A DNA stretch of 64,000 bases from Aldrovandia affinis (Eukaryota > Chordata > Actinopteri > Notacanthiformes > Halosauridae): positions 575,657 to 639,656 of the forward strand of contig JAINUG010000321.1 in the NCBI GenBank assembly GCA_029706075.1. The letters are read 5' to 3'. Positions 46,052 to 57,155 of this stretch are shown in pieces. The notes beneath the pieces were generated by a model that saw nothing but the letters and a program-made list of their open reading frames with translations, had not been told where the DNA came from and did not search any database. Both the position numbers and the translations under genes were made by a program. Position 1 is the first letter of the stretch. Every line of letters starts with the position of its first letter.

Positions 46052-46267
46052 TTTTACATTTACATTTTGCAGACACGCTTATCCAGAGCAACTTACACAG
46101 TTTACATTTCTTTACATGCAATCCATTTATACAGCTGGATATTTTACTGAAGCAATTCAGGTTAAGTACCTTGCTCAAGGGTACAACAGCAGTGCTCCAC
46201 GTGGGAATTGAACTTGCAACCTCTGAGTTTTAAGCCCAGCTCCCTAACCATTACACTACACTGCCAC
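46052..46267 (-). mobile_element. tRNA-derived SINE, near full length (UnaSINE/V-SINE-like)
   Basis: On the minus strand the head has an A box (TAGTGTAATGGTTAGGGAGC) and a B box (GGTTGCAAGTTCAATTCCC). Next come a core ACCCTTGAGCAAGGTACTTA, ATATCCAGCTGTATAAATGG, and a tail GCTCTGGATAAG...TCTGC ending in ATGTAAATGTAAA. The stem of the tail hairpin is partly broken here (TGCTCT versus AGCGTG). This is the best copy in the window, useful as reference for those at 5103, 26884, 48126 and 61556. Confidence 0.85.
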
Positions 46268-47497
46268 TTTTCTTATCTGTTGCATGCTGCTAGGTAAAGC
46301 CCTGTTTCGACATCGTCGCATATTACCCAGGTTTGTTTTAGTTATTTCTTGTTTTATATTTTCTGGGTATATATTTGTTGGAATGTTTCTTTATTTTAGT
46401 TTGTGGATGTATGTTTAGTTGGGTGTCTCTGTACCATAGTCCAGTCTGGGGAAGTTGAAACACAACTGTAGCTTTGCATGCTGTAACATCCCTTGCTATA
46501 AACAGTATGATCTGCCTGTGTTCCCACCTGTACTTAACCAGTGATGTTAACTCATTTAATTTCACTGCTGGCATGAAATCGGTTGTTATCTTGTCCCATT
46601 GCAGGAGCCTTCTCTAGTGCGGCTCAGTCACAGTTTTTCCTACATATATTTATAGTCCATTCGAGTAATAGTTACAATTGTGCTTTACCACCTTTTACCT
46701 TGCTGCTGTGTGTTAGAAGATGATGTGTTTTTAACTAGGTAATACATTTGGGAAAGTGCAATAGGGGAGTGGGTGCTCGAGCAATAGAGAGAGAGGTACC
46801 CTGACTGTGAATATATATTACTTTTATGTTACTTGATTTTACTTTGTATATTACTTGATGCACCTTCAGTCACTACCACTATGTTAATTAATTACATTTT
46901 ATCAATTTATCCCAACTCAGCTAGTCTTTAGGCAGCGTGCAATATCATTCAGGGAAATGTGGCTTTTTTGTATTATGATATGTGACCTTCCACTATTGAC
47001 TGCATTGAAACACTTGCGTCTCTAATGGTGTGTGGCCTCCTTATTTATTCTTAACGCATATAATTATTCTTACTCCCGGGTGTAGTGCAACATTGTGTTT
47101 GAGTGCGGTGAAGAAATACAAGAGTGCTATAGCAACTGTCTCCCTCTACTGAAATTCATGTTAGTGCCTGAACATTTCCTTTATAGTCTGATGCTGCTAT
47201 TGTTAAGGAAAGTTAGCCCTGGTGGTAGTGAATGCTCGCCCTCAACTCGTGTATCTAATTTTTAACTGTATTATTGTGTTTATCTTGTATCTGTCTATTT
47301 GGCACGTGAGCCATTTTTAACTGTGTTTGACTCAATTTCTAAGAAAAGAGAATGCAAAATAAAAGTATTTTATACTTTCCTATACATCAGCTTCCCTCTG
47401 TTTCATTCAAAACTTCCTGTTCGGGGCTTTTAACAGGGTTCTCCCACCCCTGATAGTGGGAGTGGTGTAGTTGATTAAACTAACAGTGGGGCTTGCA
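46268..47497. other. Unassigned; possible LTR-like 3' portion near 47330-47440
   Basis: GCAAAATAAAAGTATTTTAT (47353) resembles a poly(A) signal region and is followed by T/C-rich sequence. No second copy or internal genes were seen. Confidence 0.3.
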
Positions 47498-47515
47498 AGC
47501 GCCTCCTGGTGGCCA
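47498..47515 (-). promoter_or_regulatory. CTCF-like binding motif
   Basis: On the minus strand TGGCCACCAGGAGGCGCT fits the CTCF core CCASYAGRGGGCRC with one mismatch by eye. CTCF organises chromatin loops in vertebrates. Occupancy is unknown. Confidence 0.45.
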
Positions 47516-47644
47516 CATATAGATTACAGAACCCTACTCATTCTGTAGAGAATTCATACTCTTACACTGTGTTGGAGTAACTCTGCTCATATCTCTCGAA
47601 CTCACCAATTTGTTTCTTTGGGGAATTCATGCTCTGAAATGGGC

Positions 47645-48030
47645 GATGTGAGGTAGTTCCACAAGGCTTGATGCTTGGACCTCTGTTGTTTAGTATCTAT
47701 ATGCTCCCCCTTGCTTCCATTATTGCTACATTTAACCCTGGATTTTAGTGCTGATCTTTCCCTGTGCTGACAACACATAAATATACTGTTAAGTTCCTAC
47801 AAAACCAGAGATTGCAGTTGCTGCTTTGACTCCATGTCTCAGTAAAATCCAAGCATGGATGACAGCAAACTATTGATAATCGCTCATAGTTGACTGCAAC
47901 CAGGAGCAGGAAGCTGTTTAGCTGTTCTGCACCTCAGCTTTAGAATTCAATTCCAATCCATGTCAGCTACAATTGATTCTGTTAAATCTGGACTAAAGAC
48001 CTAACTGCTTTCATGTGTCTATTCCTCTTA
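47645..48030 (+). pseudogene. L2-type LINE reverse transcriptase remnant
   Basis: The plus frame reads PQGLMLGPLLFSIYMLPL, the conserved substrate-binding motif of L2/CR1-type reverse transcriptases. About 60 bp downstream the catalytic YADD is changed to CADN, followed by a stop (47763-47780). Then AVAALTPCLSKIQAWMTA-like sequence (about 47815-47862, with shifts) and a PxxF-type C-terminal echo are seen. Internal deletions make it much shorter than the normal domain. It is an old 5'-truncated copy. Confidence 0.82.
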
Positions 48031-48125
48031 GTCAGACTTCTTGCTGATTTCATTTTTTAAATCCAGTTTTTTTCAACAAAAAAAACATTATTGCATGAAG
48101 ATCGCAATATAAAACCGTATTGTAT

Positions 48126-48190
48126 TGGAAATACCTTGCTCAAGGGCATGGCATAAATGCCTTACCTGAGATGCAAAACAGCAACCTCTG
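48126..48190 (-). mobile_element. SINE fragment (core region only)
   Basis: GAAATACCTTGCTCAAGGGC and then CAAAACAGCAACCTCTGG match the core and head boundary of the SINE at 46052-46267. The rest is missing. Confidence 0.5.
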
Positions 48191-48547
48191 GTCGAGTCCA
48201 GTCCAGATTCTCAAGACACCGCCACGCTGAATCTCTGGAGGAATCGAAAAAATTAATAAGAGAGTAGACACACTGCCGATGCGAAACAGAATAATAATAC
48301 TTGTGAGTTGTAATTTGCTCTCATTGCAAAGACAGTGCAGGGTAGAGGAGGGAGCTACAAGGTGTTGCGAGAACGTGCAAAGAATGTTAATAGCATTACA
48401 CTGTGCCAAGAAAATACTAATATCACACTGTGTCTCTCTCGCACAATGAAAATAGAAAAAGAGTTTATGAAATTTTAAACAAACTCATTAGTCAACAGCC
48501 TCTGAGGACGGTGGCTCAGGTTCCTCTCACAATCTATTTTTGCCAAA
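48191..48547. other. Unassigned DNA
   Basis: Nothing recognised. Confidence 0.4.
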
Positions 48548-48657
48548 ACGCGCATATGTGTGCGTGCACGTGTGTGGGCGAGTGCGCGCGTTTGTGGGCA
48601 CGTGCGCGTGCACGTGCGCGTGCGTTTGGGCGAGGGTGTATGTAAGTGCGTGTGCGT
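48548..48657. repeat. Alternating purine-pyrimidine GTGCGC-rich tract
   Basis: About 110 bp of mixed GTG/GCGC/CACG steps (CGTGCGCGTGCACGTGCGCG at 48600-48619), strongly CpG-bearing. This is the type of sequence that favours left-handed Z-DNA. Long frames on both strands here are repeat artefacts. Confidence 0.85.
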
Positions 48658-50659
48658 CTTTATACGGAACGCAGCATGGGGGCGCAGGGGAGGTCCAGCG
48701 GGGGCACATTGGGGATGTTCGATAATACGTTTCAAAGCCCGCTCTTATTTCCACATACTGTCAAACGCACGCCCACGGCCACTGTGCGTCAGCTGTGCCT
48801 CCGAGTTCCTGGAGGAAGTAAGGGAGGCGTGTGCAGAGGCTTAATGAACATGTTTCTCACACAGGATAGTAGCAGAAAGGAAACACAATCTCCTCTCTGG
48901 GCAGAGGTGCAGTGTGCTAATTCAGCAGGCTAGCGGATATAAGTCTGGTACAAAGGGAGATCATTCATAAATCTCCACCGCTGTGCTCGTGGCGCAGTCA
49001 GCCCTGTTCCGAGTGCAGTCTGCAATATGGTGAAACCTGACTTTGAAAATCAGCCCAGATGCAGGTGTCTGCTGGCCTATTTACGAAGGCAGATTTTTTA
49101 ATCATTTACCAGGGGAAATGATATCAGCATGTGCGCCTGCCATGTTATTATTTGGTTTATGGGTGTTCAACTGCTCAGAGGAAAGTGTGGTTTATTGCTT
49201 CAGGGTGTCGAGTGTATAAGAACACACGCACGGAAATGTTTCGAAATTATTCAAATTATTCCGCGGAAAACAAAGCACCTGGTGCTGTCAAACTTCGCCG
49301 ACGAAGTTTCGAGTTTTTGCAAGAATTTTTCCCTGCACTGAAATGTGAACCCTCAAAAATCTTCAATTGGCATAGCAGGCATGATTGGATGGTCTTTCCG
49401 TACTCGTAGCACACTCACTCGCTAGATATTTACCAAACATGGCCAGGTTAGGTTATGATACGATACAATGTCTATATTAGTCCATTCACCTATACATGGA
49501 AATGTATTTTACATGTTACAGACATCATCAACAAACACAAACACACACATAGTCAAAAGTCAACGGTCATTAAAACAGCCATACAGTAAGTAACATGTCA
49601 TACATATATACAATATACATTATGTTACACACATATCACCAGTGAGTGCACATACTGTCCTTTTTGTCTAGCCTACGTGTCTCCCTTTTTAAGCCGATAG
49701 CTGATGGGATAAAGCTTCCGCCGTCTCTCTTTGTTTTCAACTTCGGCCGTCTTTGTGCCTCTTAGCAGACGGGCAGGCTCTGTGACATTTTAACACAGTC
49801 AGCGCAAACGGAAAATACCGATGCAGCAAAGAACTGCAAAGGATCCGGATTCTGCTTTTAGTTCACTGGCTGCATGCAGGGGCATACTTGGCCTTTAAAC
49901 CCTTGATGGAGAAACCACTTTGTGTGACACTTCCCTCTTTGTACTCGAGGGGGTTATCGAGTGTGTAAGAGCAACGAGGAATGAGTACCTAAAAGTAGCA
50001 TTTTGGGCCACTCCAGAAATAGACCTTTGACTGCTTTTCAGGGTGCTAATTACACAGCCAATTTCCTTCAACAGGCATTTGTTAAAAAGGAGATTTTTGG
50101 TTTCTGTGTGACGGCACAGCACTTCTCTACAGCACGCTCTACCTGGGCTCCTCTGTGTCGTCGGTGAGGCTTTGCCAGTGGCCCGGTTTGAAGGGATTGG
50201 ACTTAGCACAGTCGGTAGAGCGGGCACAGTGAACCCGGGGAGCCGGGGAGCTCATACCAGCTATTCACGTTTTTAATGTTTTAATGTCGATATTCCCAAG
50301 AAAGACATCCCATGTGTCCTTTGAGCTGCAAAGCTCACTTTATTAGTATTACAACCTGTATTGCATTGTCTGTTCTGTCTTTGCTGTTTGGGTGCCACTG
50401 TATACAGTTGGAGCTGGATATCTGAGGGGGAGACGTTCGCAATGTTAGGATGGTATTCACTCTGAGAGATTTCACTCTATCCCTTGTGGTATGGGTATGA
50501 CGAGTTATGGTGCAGTGCTTACCTGTCGGCAGGTTTCACTTGTGACAGATTGGCATAAAGAGAGGTGGCATGGCGAGCACGCTGGCCTGCAAAACAAGAA
50601 AGACCCAGCATGAATGCCGCAAGACTTTCTAGTCGTTTTTTGTGGTGTTTCCAGTGGAT
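48658..50659. other. Unassigned intergenic DNA
   Basis: No known repeat or domain was found. 49895-50227 holds a 110-codon minus frame without a domain. 48700-48960 is GC-richer and looks single-copy. Confidence 0.45.
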
Positions 50660-51045
50660 TTTTTTTTAATTTTTAGAATTTGTTTCAGATTTTATCCCAT
50701 TTTCTCCTAATTTGGTAGCCAATTACACCTGCTATTTTCAAGTCAATCCCTCTCTTGTAATGTGAGTTCGCTGCCGTAGCCCTGTGACCGGTAGTGATGA
50801 AGGCGAAGTATCGTCTCCTCCGAGACGGCACTCGCCAGGCCGTCGACCGTAACCCGGTACTCCAGAGCCACTCCTGTGCATAGCGAACGTCCTGTCGGCT
50901 TCCCTCCCCCCTCCCTGGGGCGGACAGCCAATTGCCACCCCCGGTGGCACTCCCGGCCAGAGCCGACTCTGTCTCGACGGGGAATCGAACTCCGGTCGCC
51001 GTGGCCAGCGTCTGACGTTGTAACCACTGGACCATGCGGGAGGCC
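50660..51045 (-). mobile_element. tRNA-derived SINE, copy 2 of family with AAATTGGGAG tail
   Basis: The minus strand starts CCTCCCGCATGGTCCAGTGG (A box like tRNA-Glu) and GGAGTTCGATTCCCCGTCGA (B box). The body has CAATTGGCTGTCCGCCCCAG then GGGAGGGGGGAGGG, and the tail CTACCAAATTAGGAGAAAAT ends in A/T-rich DNA. Body and tail recur at 14935 (plus) and 60108 (minus). Four reading frames of 70-116 codons across it are by-products. Confidence 0.88.
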
Positions 51046-52484
51046 TCCAGTGGACTTTTGGCCTAAGATACCAACTGTCCTCTCTCAGGATGACAGGAAC
51101 AGGTAGTCTCAGCTACTGGCTCCCTGAAAGGCATGATGGTACCTGTGTCACTCACAGAGGAAATATTCCTTTACCGGTTGTGTTGGCACTGGTTCACTCA
51201 TCAGGTGTTACTACCCATGCTGACGTCTTATGGAACCTTATTCAAACATCCCTTTCCGTGTTACTGGATATTTACACATTATCCTCAGGAGTGCCGCCAG
51301 GTACAGTGTGAAAGCGATACACTGGTGGCTGCTGGTTTTGAAGTTTATTCCTCCTAGTCATCTTCTGGCAGAACAAATGAAAAAGCAGCTGGATTCCAGT
51401 GTCTCTGGGGAACCGGTTTCTGGGTGACAGCTGAATTACATCAAGCTGGTATCATCAGGCCCCAACTGGCCAATAAATACAATATATTCACAAAGTGAAT
51501 CGGATCTGCCTTGGCAATATTGTACACCTAGAATCTTGCATAATTATTGGACATTCCTGAGCCCATCAGAGAAATGGTGGACACGTGGTAACAATGACTT
51601 ATATACAGCAATGGAAGTGGGGGGGGCTTCAAAGATTTCGGTAAATATTTCATACACTTTAACAAATATTTTGTACATTTGAGGTAATGGTTCCATTTTC
51701 GGCTATTTCAAAAATGTATCTAAAACCATGACACTTCTCCTATTGTTTATATAACATTGTTATACAGTATATGTCAATGTAATCCTTAGGGCCAATCATG
51801 AACAGTGGTGGTATGGAGCAGCAAATCTGTGCAATGAATTAAGGCTCACACCAAATTTTCCCAATGTCTTGTCTGCAACATTAATGACTGGAAGAATCAC
51901 AGTCAAGCAGTCTTGTTACCGCAGTCAGTTTCTTAAAAAAAGATTGTCTGAAAATGTGTCTCAAGATGTTTTTGATAGAAGCATAGATGTTTTGGAAGAC
52001 AGTCAGGGTAAAATATTCTTGGTAGGGATATGAAGGTTCATAAAGTGTCCTTGACATATTTTTTTACTTTGTCGTGGTATACATTATGAAAATAATTGCA
52101 TTGTTAATAGCATTTTCCTCCATGGCTATAGGACCAGGAGCATACATGCTTCTGATTGAGGATTAGCTGCGTGACGAAAACAGGGCAGTCAAATTGTAAT
52201 TTCTATAAAACAACAATGAGGAACATGAAGCAGACTCTGGAACCTTGTATTGGCTTTTCCCATGAGCATGCGTTATATTCCTCATAACAAAAAGCTGGAT
52301 GAATCGATTTGCTCATATGGAGAAGAGTTCAGTGAATCCTTTAAATGCTGCTAACACATCTGATCGATCTAATTAAATCAATGCGGTCCAGTAAAATTTC
52401 CCTTTGATTCGAAAAAATTGATTGCTTCTGACTGTGAGCGGTGTTCCTACCTACTGTTCCAAACTTTAGCCAGAATTATGACAA
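51046..52484. other. Unassigned intergenic DNA
   Basis: Nothing recognised. 52130-52440 is AT-rich with clustered TTTGATTCGA, GATCTAATTAAATCAAT-like words and may be conserved, which is untested. Confidence 0.4.
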
Positions 52485-52597
52485 AGGTGTGAGTGTGTGA
52501 GTGAATGGTGTATGTACCCAGGTATGTACCCAGGCCGCCATTGCAAATAAGAACCTGTTCTTAATGGCTTTGCCTGGCTAAATAAAGGTTAAATAAA
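52485..52597 (+). mobile_element. LINE-type 3' tail, copy 2
   Basis: Identical to 45915-46027 over about 113 bp and in the same orientation, then diverging into AAATTAAAAAAATG against AAATAAAATAAATAAA. The left flanks (CCAGAATTATGACAA versus CATTGCCCTAG) are unrelated. Both copies begin at the same base, so they are either two recent insertions or a duplicated 3' unit. Confidence 0.75.
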
Positions 52598-53470
52598 TTA
52601 AAAAAATGACCAGTCGATCAGGGAGACATAACCCCTGGGCACAGTTGCAACACAAAAGCTACGTGTTCCAACACATAGCTTCACAAAAACCAAGTCAGAC
52701 TTTTGTCTTCTAATGTCAGCTGCCTGTTGCATAAAATTGTCTAACACTTGACTAATGTAATTCACTTCAAGTTGTGGGTAAATTAATCAATCATGGCAGA
52801 TGTCTAAGCACAGTTGTTTAGCAGTGTCCAAAAACATCTGTATATTTTCTTTTAAAATGTGGAAATGGCTATTTTATGGGTGTATTTTTATTCCATATTT
52901 TATTGGTATTGCTGGGTGAGAGTGAGAGTGGCGCAAGCAGAGTAATGTAAGTTAACATCGATTCTTTACAGCAGCATATTTTCAGCCACTTGATGGACAG
53001 TGTAGCATTTATATTATGGTTTCAGCTGGTTAGCTAGCTAGCAAAGTTAAGCTTGCATCATGATTAATTGAAATAAAATGTGACCACAGTGATGACTTTC
53101 AATAATACACCATTCTTGTTGTCTCACTAGCTAGCCACTCATTAATGTTATGTAACATACATGTGCAAGGATTAGGAACCTAGGTGACTAACTAGCATTA
53201 GCTAGATAGCTGGGAAATGAGTATTTTCATCAAATATACTCCATACCCCAAATGATCAATTCTCCCCAATATCTACTTCAACCAATAACATCATCTGTTC
53301 AGATCTACTTCTACCAATGGGGGTTATGCGGAACGGACTTCCGTGTTTTGCTAAACGTGGCGGGCCATTTCCGGTAGACGAGATAATGGCGTTGTTCTAT
53401 ACAAGATGTTTACAGGACAAGGGGTTTAAGCTATATGCTTCCTCCTATATCCATGATTATGAGTGTAGTA
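52598..53470. other. Unassigned DNA
   Basis: Contains TTAGCTAGCTAGC-type words (53030). Nothing else was recognised. Confidence 0.4.
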
Positions 53471-53662
53471 ACAACATTTTTTTAAGTACATGCTGTCTAT
53501 TACCTAGCGTTAGCATTAGCTAGCTAGTACTAACGACATTTTTTTAAAGTAGCCTACCTGTGCCTGCTGTCTAATACTTATCGTTAGCGTTAGCTAGCTA
53601 GTACTAACGAAATGTTTTAAGTACCTGTGCCTGCTGCCTATTACCTAGCGTTAGCATTAGCT
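53471..53662. repeat. Tandem repeat, about 70 bp unit, 2.7 copies
   Basis: Units start at 53491, 53565 and 53632 with TGCTG(T/C)CTA and contain GTTAGC(A/G)TTAGCTAGCTAG and GTACTAACGA. Unit lengths are 74 and 67 bp, and the third is truncated. Confidence 0.92.
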
Positions 53663-54361
53663 GGTCGGTTGCTCAATAACAGTTACCTATGTAGATATTT
53701 TCACCAGTGTCAAACAGAGACAGGATGACTGCCGATGTTCGCACCAGAGCAGCCTGTTACAGGTCTATACAAAAGAGCGAGAAGCCCCACAGCCTGAGAG
53801 TAGCGATGGTTCGCATAAGGTTGATCTGTTCGCGTTCACCATCAGTTCCAGTTCAAGGATGGTAACGCTATGTCAAACTTCTCAAGGTATAAAGGCTAAT
53901 CTGGCAATACGATCAGGACCCTCTTGACTATCTAATCTATCTAATCGTCATGATTAAAAGGCACGATTTATACCAGCATTCCCATTTTGAGAAGTTTGAT
54001 AAAGGCATCAGTCCAAAATAACAGCTGTTCAAGTTCAGTGTTGTTGGTTCGGTCTAATACATTTCAGCTGAAAAACGAGTATAGGCAAGGTTATTGGGGT
54101 AACGGTATTATAGTTTCTTGTAAATCATTGATTATCTAGTGGCATAATAGTATGTTATTCATCAGGTCTCTCAAAATAAAATTGATCATTATAAGGTACA
54201 GTATTAACAACCCGTGCTATTGTTTTATTTAATTATCACATTGACCTTGTTGACTGGCGGAAGTGAGCCAGCACGTCTTCCGGTTTGGTCACGTGATGCT
54301 CGACATATACCCTATTGTACCATCTGTTGACTCCTGAAGTGGGCGAGTGGTGGTGGCCACA
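53663..54361. other. Unassigned DNA
   Basis: Nothing recognised before the (AT)n tract. Confidence 0.4.
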
Positions 54362-54375
54362 ATATATATATATAT

Positions 54376-54758
54376 TGTAGCAAAACCAAGGGTGTGGGGT
54401 TTCCACTCCGCTAATAATCGATAATTTATTCGATGTACAACGTAGATAATGGAGACAATGGAGACAGTTCCAAGTAAACACTCGTTTATTAAGGTAAAGG
54501 CGGAAGTATTCCGCATACGGAAATGTTGTTCCCGTGGCAGGGAAACACGGGCACTGAATGTCCCGGTCAATGGCAAACAAAACAATTGTCCACAAACTTC
54601 CCTTCTTAGGATTGTCCGTGATCCGCTTTCGTAGTCGTTGTCCTTTCCGGGGTAATCCGTTGCCGTCGTTGTCGTCCAATTCCGTTGTTCAGTAACCAAA
54701 AAATAATCCGTCCAAAAAAAAGTATTTCAAAAACAAAAACTAGCTATCTCTTTTCTTC

Positions 54759-54836
<78 letters not shown>

Positions 54837-55063
54837 GCTCTCTCTCTCTCTCTATCTCTCTCGCTCTCTCTCCTACCTCGTTCCTACTCCCAACAGCGCC
54901 CTTGTGTGAGAGCGCTCTTTTTAAAGTCTGGGTAATTTAGTTTACGCCCGTCAGCTGTGGAATCCGTCCCGGGTTCCCATCAGTGCGCGGGGTGGAGCCA
55001 GCGTGCCGAAAGGTATCTCCCCTCTATGACGACGCCATAGCACGCGCCTACTCGGGCGCTACA
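54376..55063 (-). mobile_element. LTR-like unit A inside an (AT)n tract
   Basis: Begins TGTAGCAA and ends GCGCTACA, with (AT)7 on its left (54362-54375) and (AT)9 on its right (55064-55081). Read on the minus strand it is TGTAGCGC...TTGCTACA. A TTTAAA box lies near 54918, and the poly(A)-type signal AATAAA (complement of 54485-54490) is about 110 bp from the end, so it looks like a solo LTR. A CT microsatellite of about 100 bp lies inside. No coding sequence was seen. Unit B next to it shares the ends but little else. Confidence 0.6.
54772..54872. repeat. (CT)n with GCTC interruptions
   Basis: About 100 bp of pyrimidine-only sequence interrupted by CGCTC and one TAT. It can form triplex DNA. 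It lies within LTR-like unit A. Confidence 0.95.
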
Positions 55064-55081
55064 ATATATATATATATATAT

Positions 55082-55531
55082 TGTAGCAAGCGTGCGCAAG
55101 GTGATGTATCAAGAAGTCACACTCCAGCTGTGTTGGAAAAATGACTACGCGAATAGCCACTTTATTAAAAGGCGATAAATATCCGTGTTCCATACACCGC
55201 ACAACCCCGGATAATATCTGGTGATAATTATCTGTGTTCCATACACAGGATAATACCACAGGAACTTTGCTAGGTACAGAGGCATCCTGAAAAGGACACG
55301 CCAGACCATTTGAACACTCGACCATTTGATGACGACTTTTTGCCCTGAAACTCAAAGGACTACACCGAACCAGCCAGCTAACACATATACAAGGTAACAT
55401 TAACACATCTAACAAAATTAAACCACACAAATGGCTCATTTACACAGGGGGAACGAACAAACACACAACAGCGTTCCCCCATAATGCCCCGCGGACACAT
55501 TTCCGCATAGCGACCCCCCTGGATCGCTACA
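55082..55531 (-). mobile_element. LTR-like unit B inside the same (AT)n tract
   Basis: Begins TGTAGCAAGCG and ends GATCGCTACA, with (AT)9 left and (AT)5 right (55532-55541). On the minus strand it starts TGTAGCGATC. It has TTTTAATAAAG (complement of about 55160-55170) about 80 bp from its end, again LTR-like. Length 450 bp. An internal direct repeat TCCGTGTTCCATACAC / TCTGTGTTCCATACAC (55182, 55230) is present. Confidence 0.6.
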
Positions 55532-55587
55532 ATATATATATTGTAAATTCTATAGACTCCCTACATCCAATATGGTGGATTTTATGT

Positions 55588-56515
55588 TGTAACAAAAAAA
55601 ATACATTTTCAATCAGCACATTGTGGAGCTACCTAGGAACAATGGCAAGTAAATGAGAACATGTTCTACGTGTTTGGAGAAGGAAAAGTAAACACCCTGT
55701 TATTGTCTTTAGCTAGCTAATTCGAAATCCTTCCTATCCGCCACCAGTAATAATGTGGCCTAAGAGAGCTAGCTAGCTATCCGCATCATCACACAATCAT
55801 TGCTATATAGCCAGCTATAATATATTCCAGTGGTAAATATGCTGGGAAAACGGGAACTGAAGTTGCACAACTTCCAGGACAGATCTCCATTACAAAGTAA
55901 TTCAATTTAAACAGGAATTTTCCTTCATCAGATTTAATGAAATAACAATTAAAACATTTAAAGAATGCTTGGGGGTTGTTCTTTGAATTATTTGGTGATA
56001 AGCAAACCCTTTCATTAAGGAATCGGCTGATCACCGTAATAGTAAAACGTCGAAATTAATATTGAATTGCAACTCACATGAGGGTGCAATGTTTCATAGC
56101 AACTGGTGGGACCTGCAGGTATAGTTAAATGGTTATACTTTTTACATTGATCACCCATTTCCTTCATGAAAGGGTTTGCTTATTGCCAAATAATTCATGG
56201 AACAGCCCCGAAGCATTTTTGAAAAAGTTTTAATTGTTATTTTCAATTTGATGAAGGAAAGTTGGCATCTCATTTGAAATGAATGGCTTCTGGTACACAA
56301 TTTCATCCTGGAAATTACTGTTACTATTACTAGGGCTGTTGATAAGGAAATGCCAGCTTGACTTTCCCAGCGTATTCAGTCGTGTTTCTGGAGCTTCGGA
56401 GTCTGACCTAGTTTACTAACCATACCTTTACAAGAGCAGATATACAAAATTGAGAATAAAATGGTGGAGTTTATTTTGTTGATAAAATAAACTCCACAAT
56501 GTGCTTATTGAAAAT
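55588..56515. mobile_element. Inverted-repeat (foldback) structure, about 0.93 kb
   Basis: Two arms pair as diverged reverse complements. Inner arms 55830-56020 and 56161-56379 share, on the same sense, ATGAAAGGGTTTGCTTAT, CCAAATAATTC, TTTTAATTGTTATTT and ATCTGATGAAGGAAA-like sequence. Outer pieces ATTTTCAATCAGCACATTGT (55604) and, on the complement, ATTTTCAATAAGCACATTGT (56492-56515) also pair. The spacer (56021-56160) is unique. It could be one foldback transposon or two copies in opposite orientation. Confidence 0.65.
56464..56497. repeat. Perfect 14 bp hairpin
   Basis: GTGGAGTTTATTTT, loop GTTGAT, AAAATAAACTCCAC. It lies inside the right part of the inverted-repeat structure. Confidence 0.95.
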
Positions 56516-56854
56516 ATAATTCAATTCTGACTGTATCCAATTTACACTTTTTTCTGCACCAATACCTCCTTGTGCTATGGGATTTACTATAATAAAATCT
56601 ATTTCTGGTTGTATTTACACCCCATGACCCCTGGCCGTTATCCGTTGCACATGCACAGTAAGTTCACCCTGTATGGCAGTGTGGTATGCCAGATGGGATA
56701 GTACCAATGTCCACACCACATGTCATGCAGCTAATGCTGCAACTGGAAATCACCTCAAACCTGGGTTACAATTACAGTGACAATGATGAACAGTTCCCAC
56801 TAGCAGAACCCTCTGAACAGACTGTGAGTATGGTGACACATGCAATGCAGTCCT
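56516..56854. other. Unassigned DNA
   Basis: Nothing recognised. Confidence 0.4.
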
Positions 56855-56935
56855 ACATTTTACATTTACATTTGACATTTTAAGCATTTAGCAGACGCTC
56901 TTATCCAGAGCGACTTACAAGATGTGCATTAATAC
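56855..56935 (-). mobile_element. UnaL2/UnaSINE-type 3' tail fragment
   Basis: Plus strand TACATTTACATTTGACATTT then GCATTTAGCAGACGCTC and TTATCCAGAGCGACTTAC. The complement carries the canonical hairpin CGCTCT-GGATA-AGAGCG (56896-56912). No SINE body is attached; a TG microsatellite follows. Confidence 0.8.
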
Positions 56936-56950
56936 ATGGTAACCTGACTT

Positions 56951-56952
56951 GT

Positions 56953-57041
<89 letters not shown>
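56951..57041. repeat. (TG)n followed by (GA)n
   Basis: About 35 TG steps (to 57020) and then about 10 GA steps. Confidence 0.97.
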
Positions 57042-57114
57042 GGGTTCTGACGGGGACTGTGCATGCATGAAAAGCAGTATGTCATGTATTTTCCTCCCCT
57101 TCCCACCATTTCTG

Positions 57115-57155
57115 CTTCATCCATCCATCCATCCCTCCGACATCCATCCATCCTG
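57115..57155. repeat. (CATC)n simple repeat
   Basis: CATCCATCCATCCATC and a second cluster around 57141-57153. Confidence 0.9.

Noticed and set aside
50160..50235. tRNA-like words (GCACAGTCGGTAGAGCGGGC)
   Set aside because: No matching B box or acceptor stem could be found at the right distance.
50976..51043. tRNA-Glu-like sequence on the minus strand
   Set aside because: Mismatches in stems and attachment to a SINE body with an A-rich tail show a retroposed derivative.
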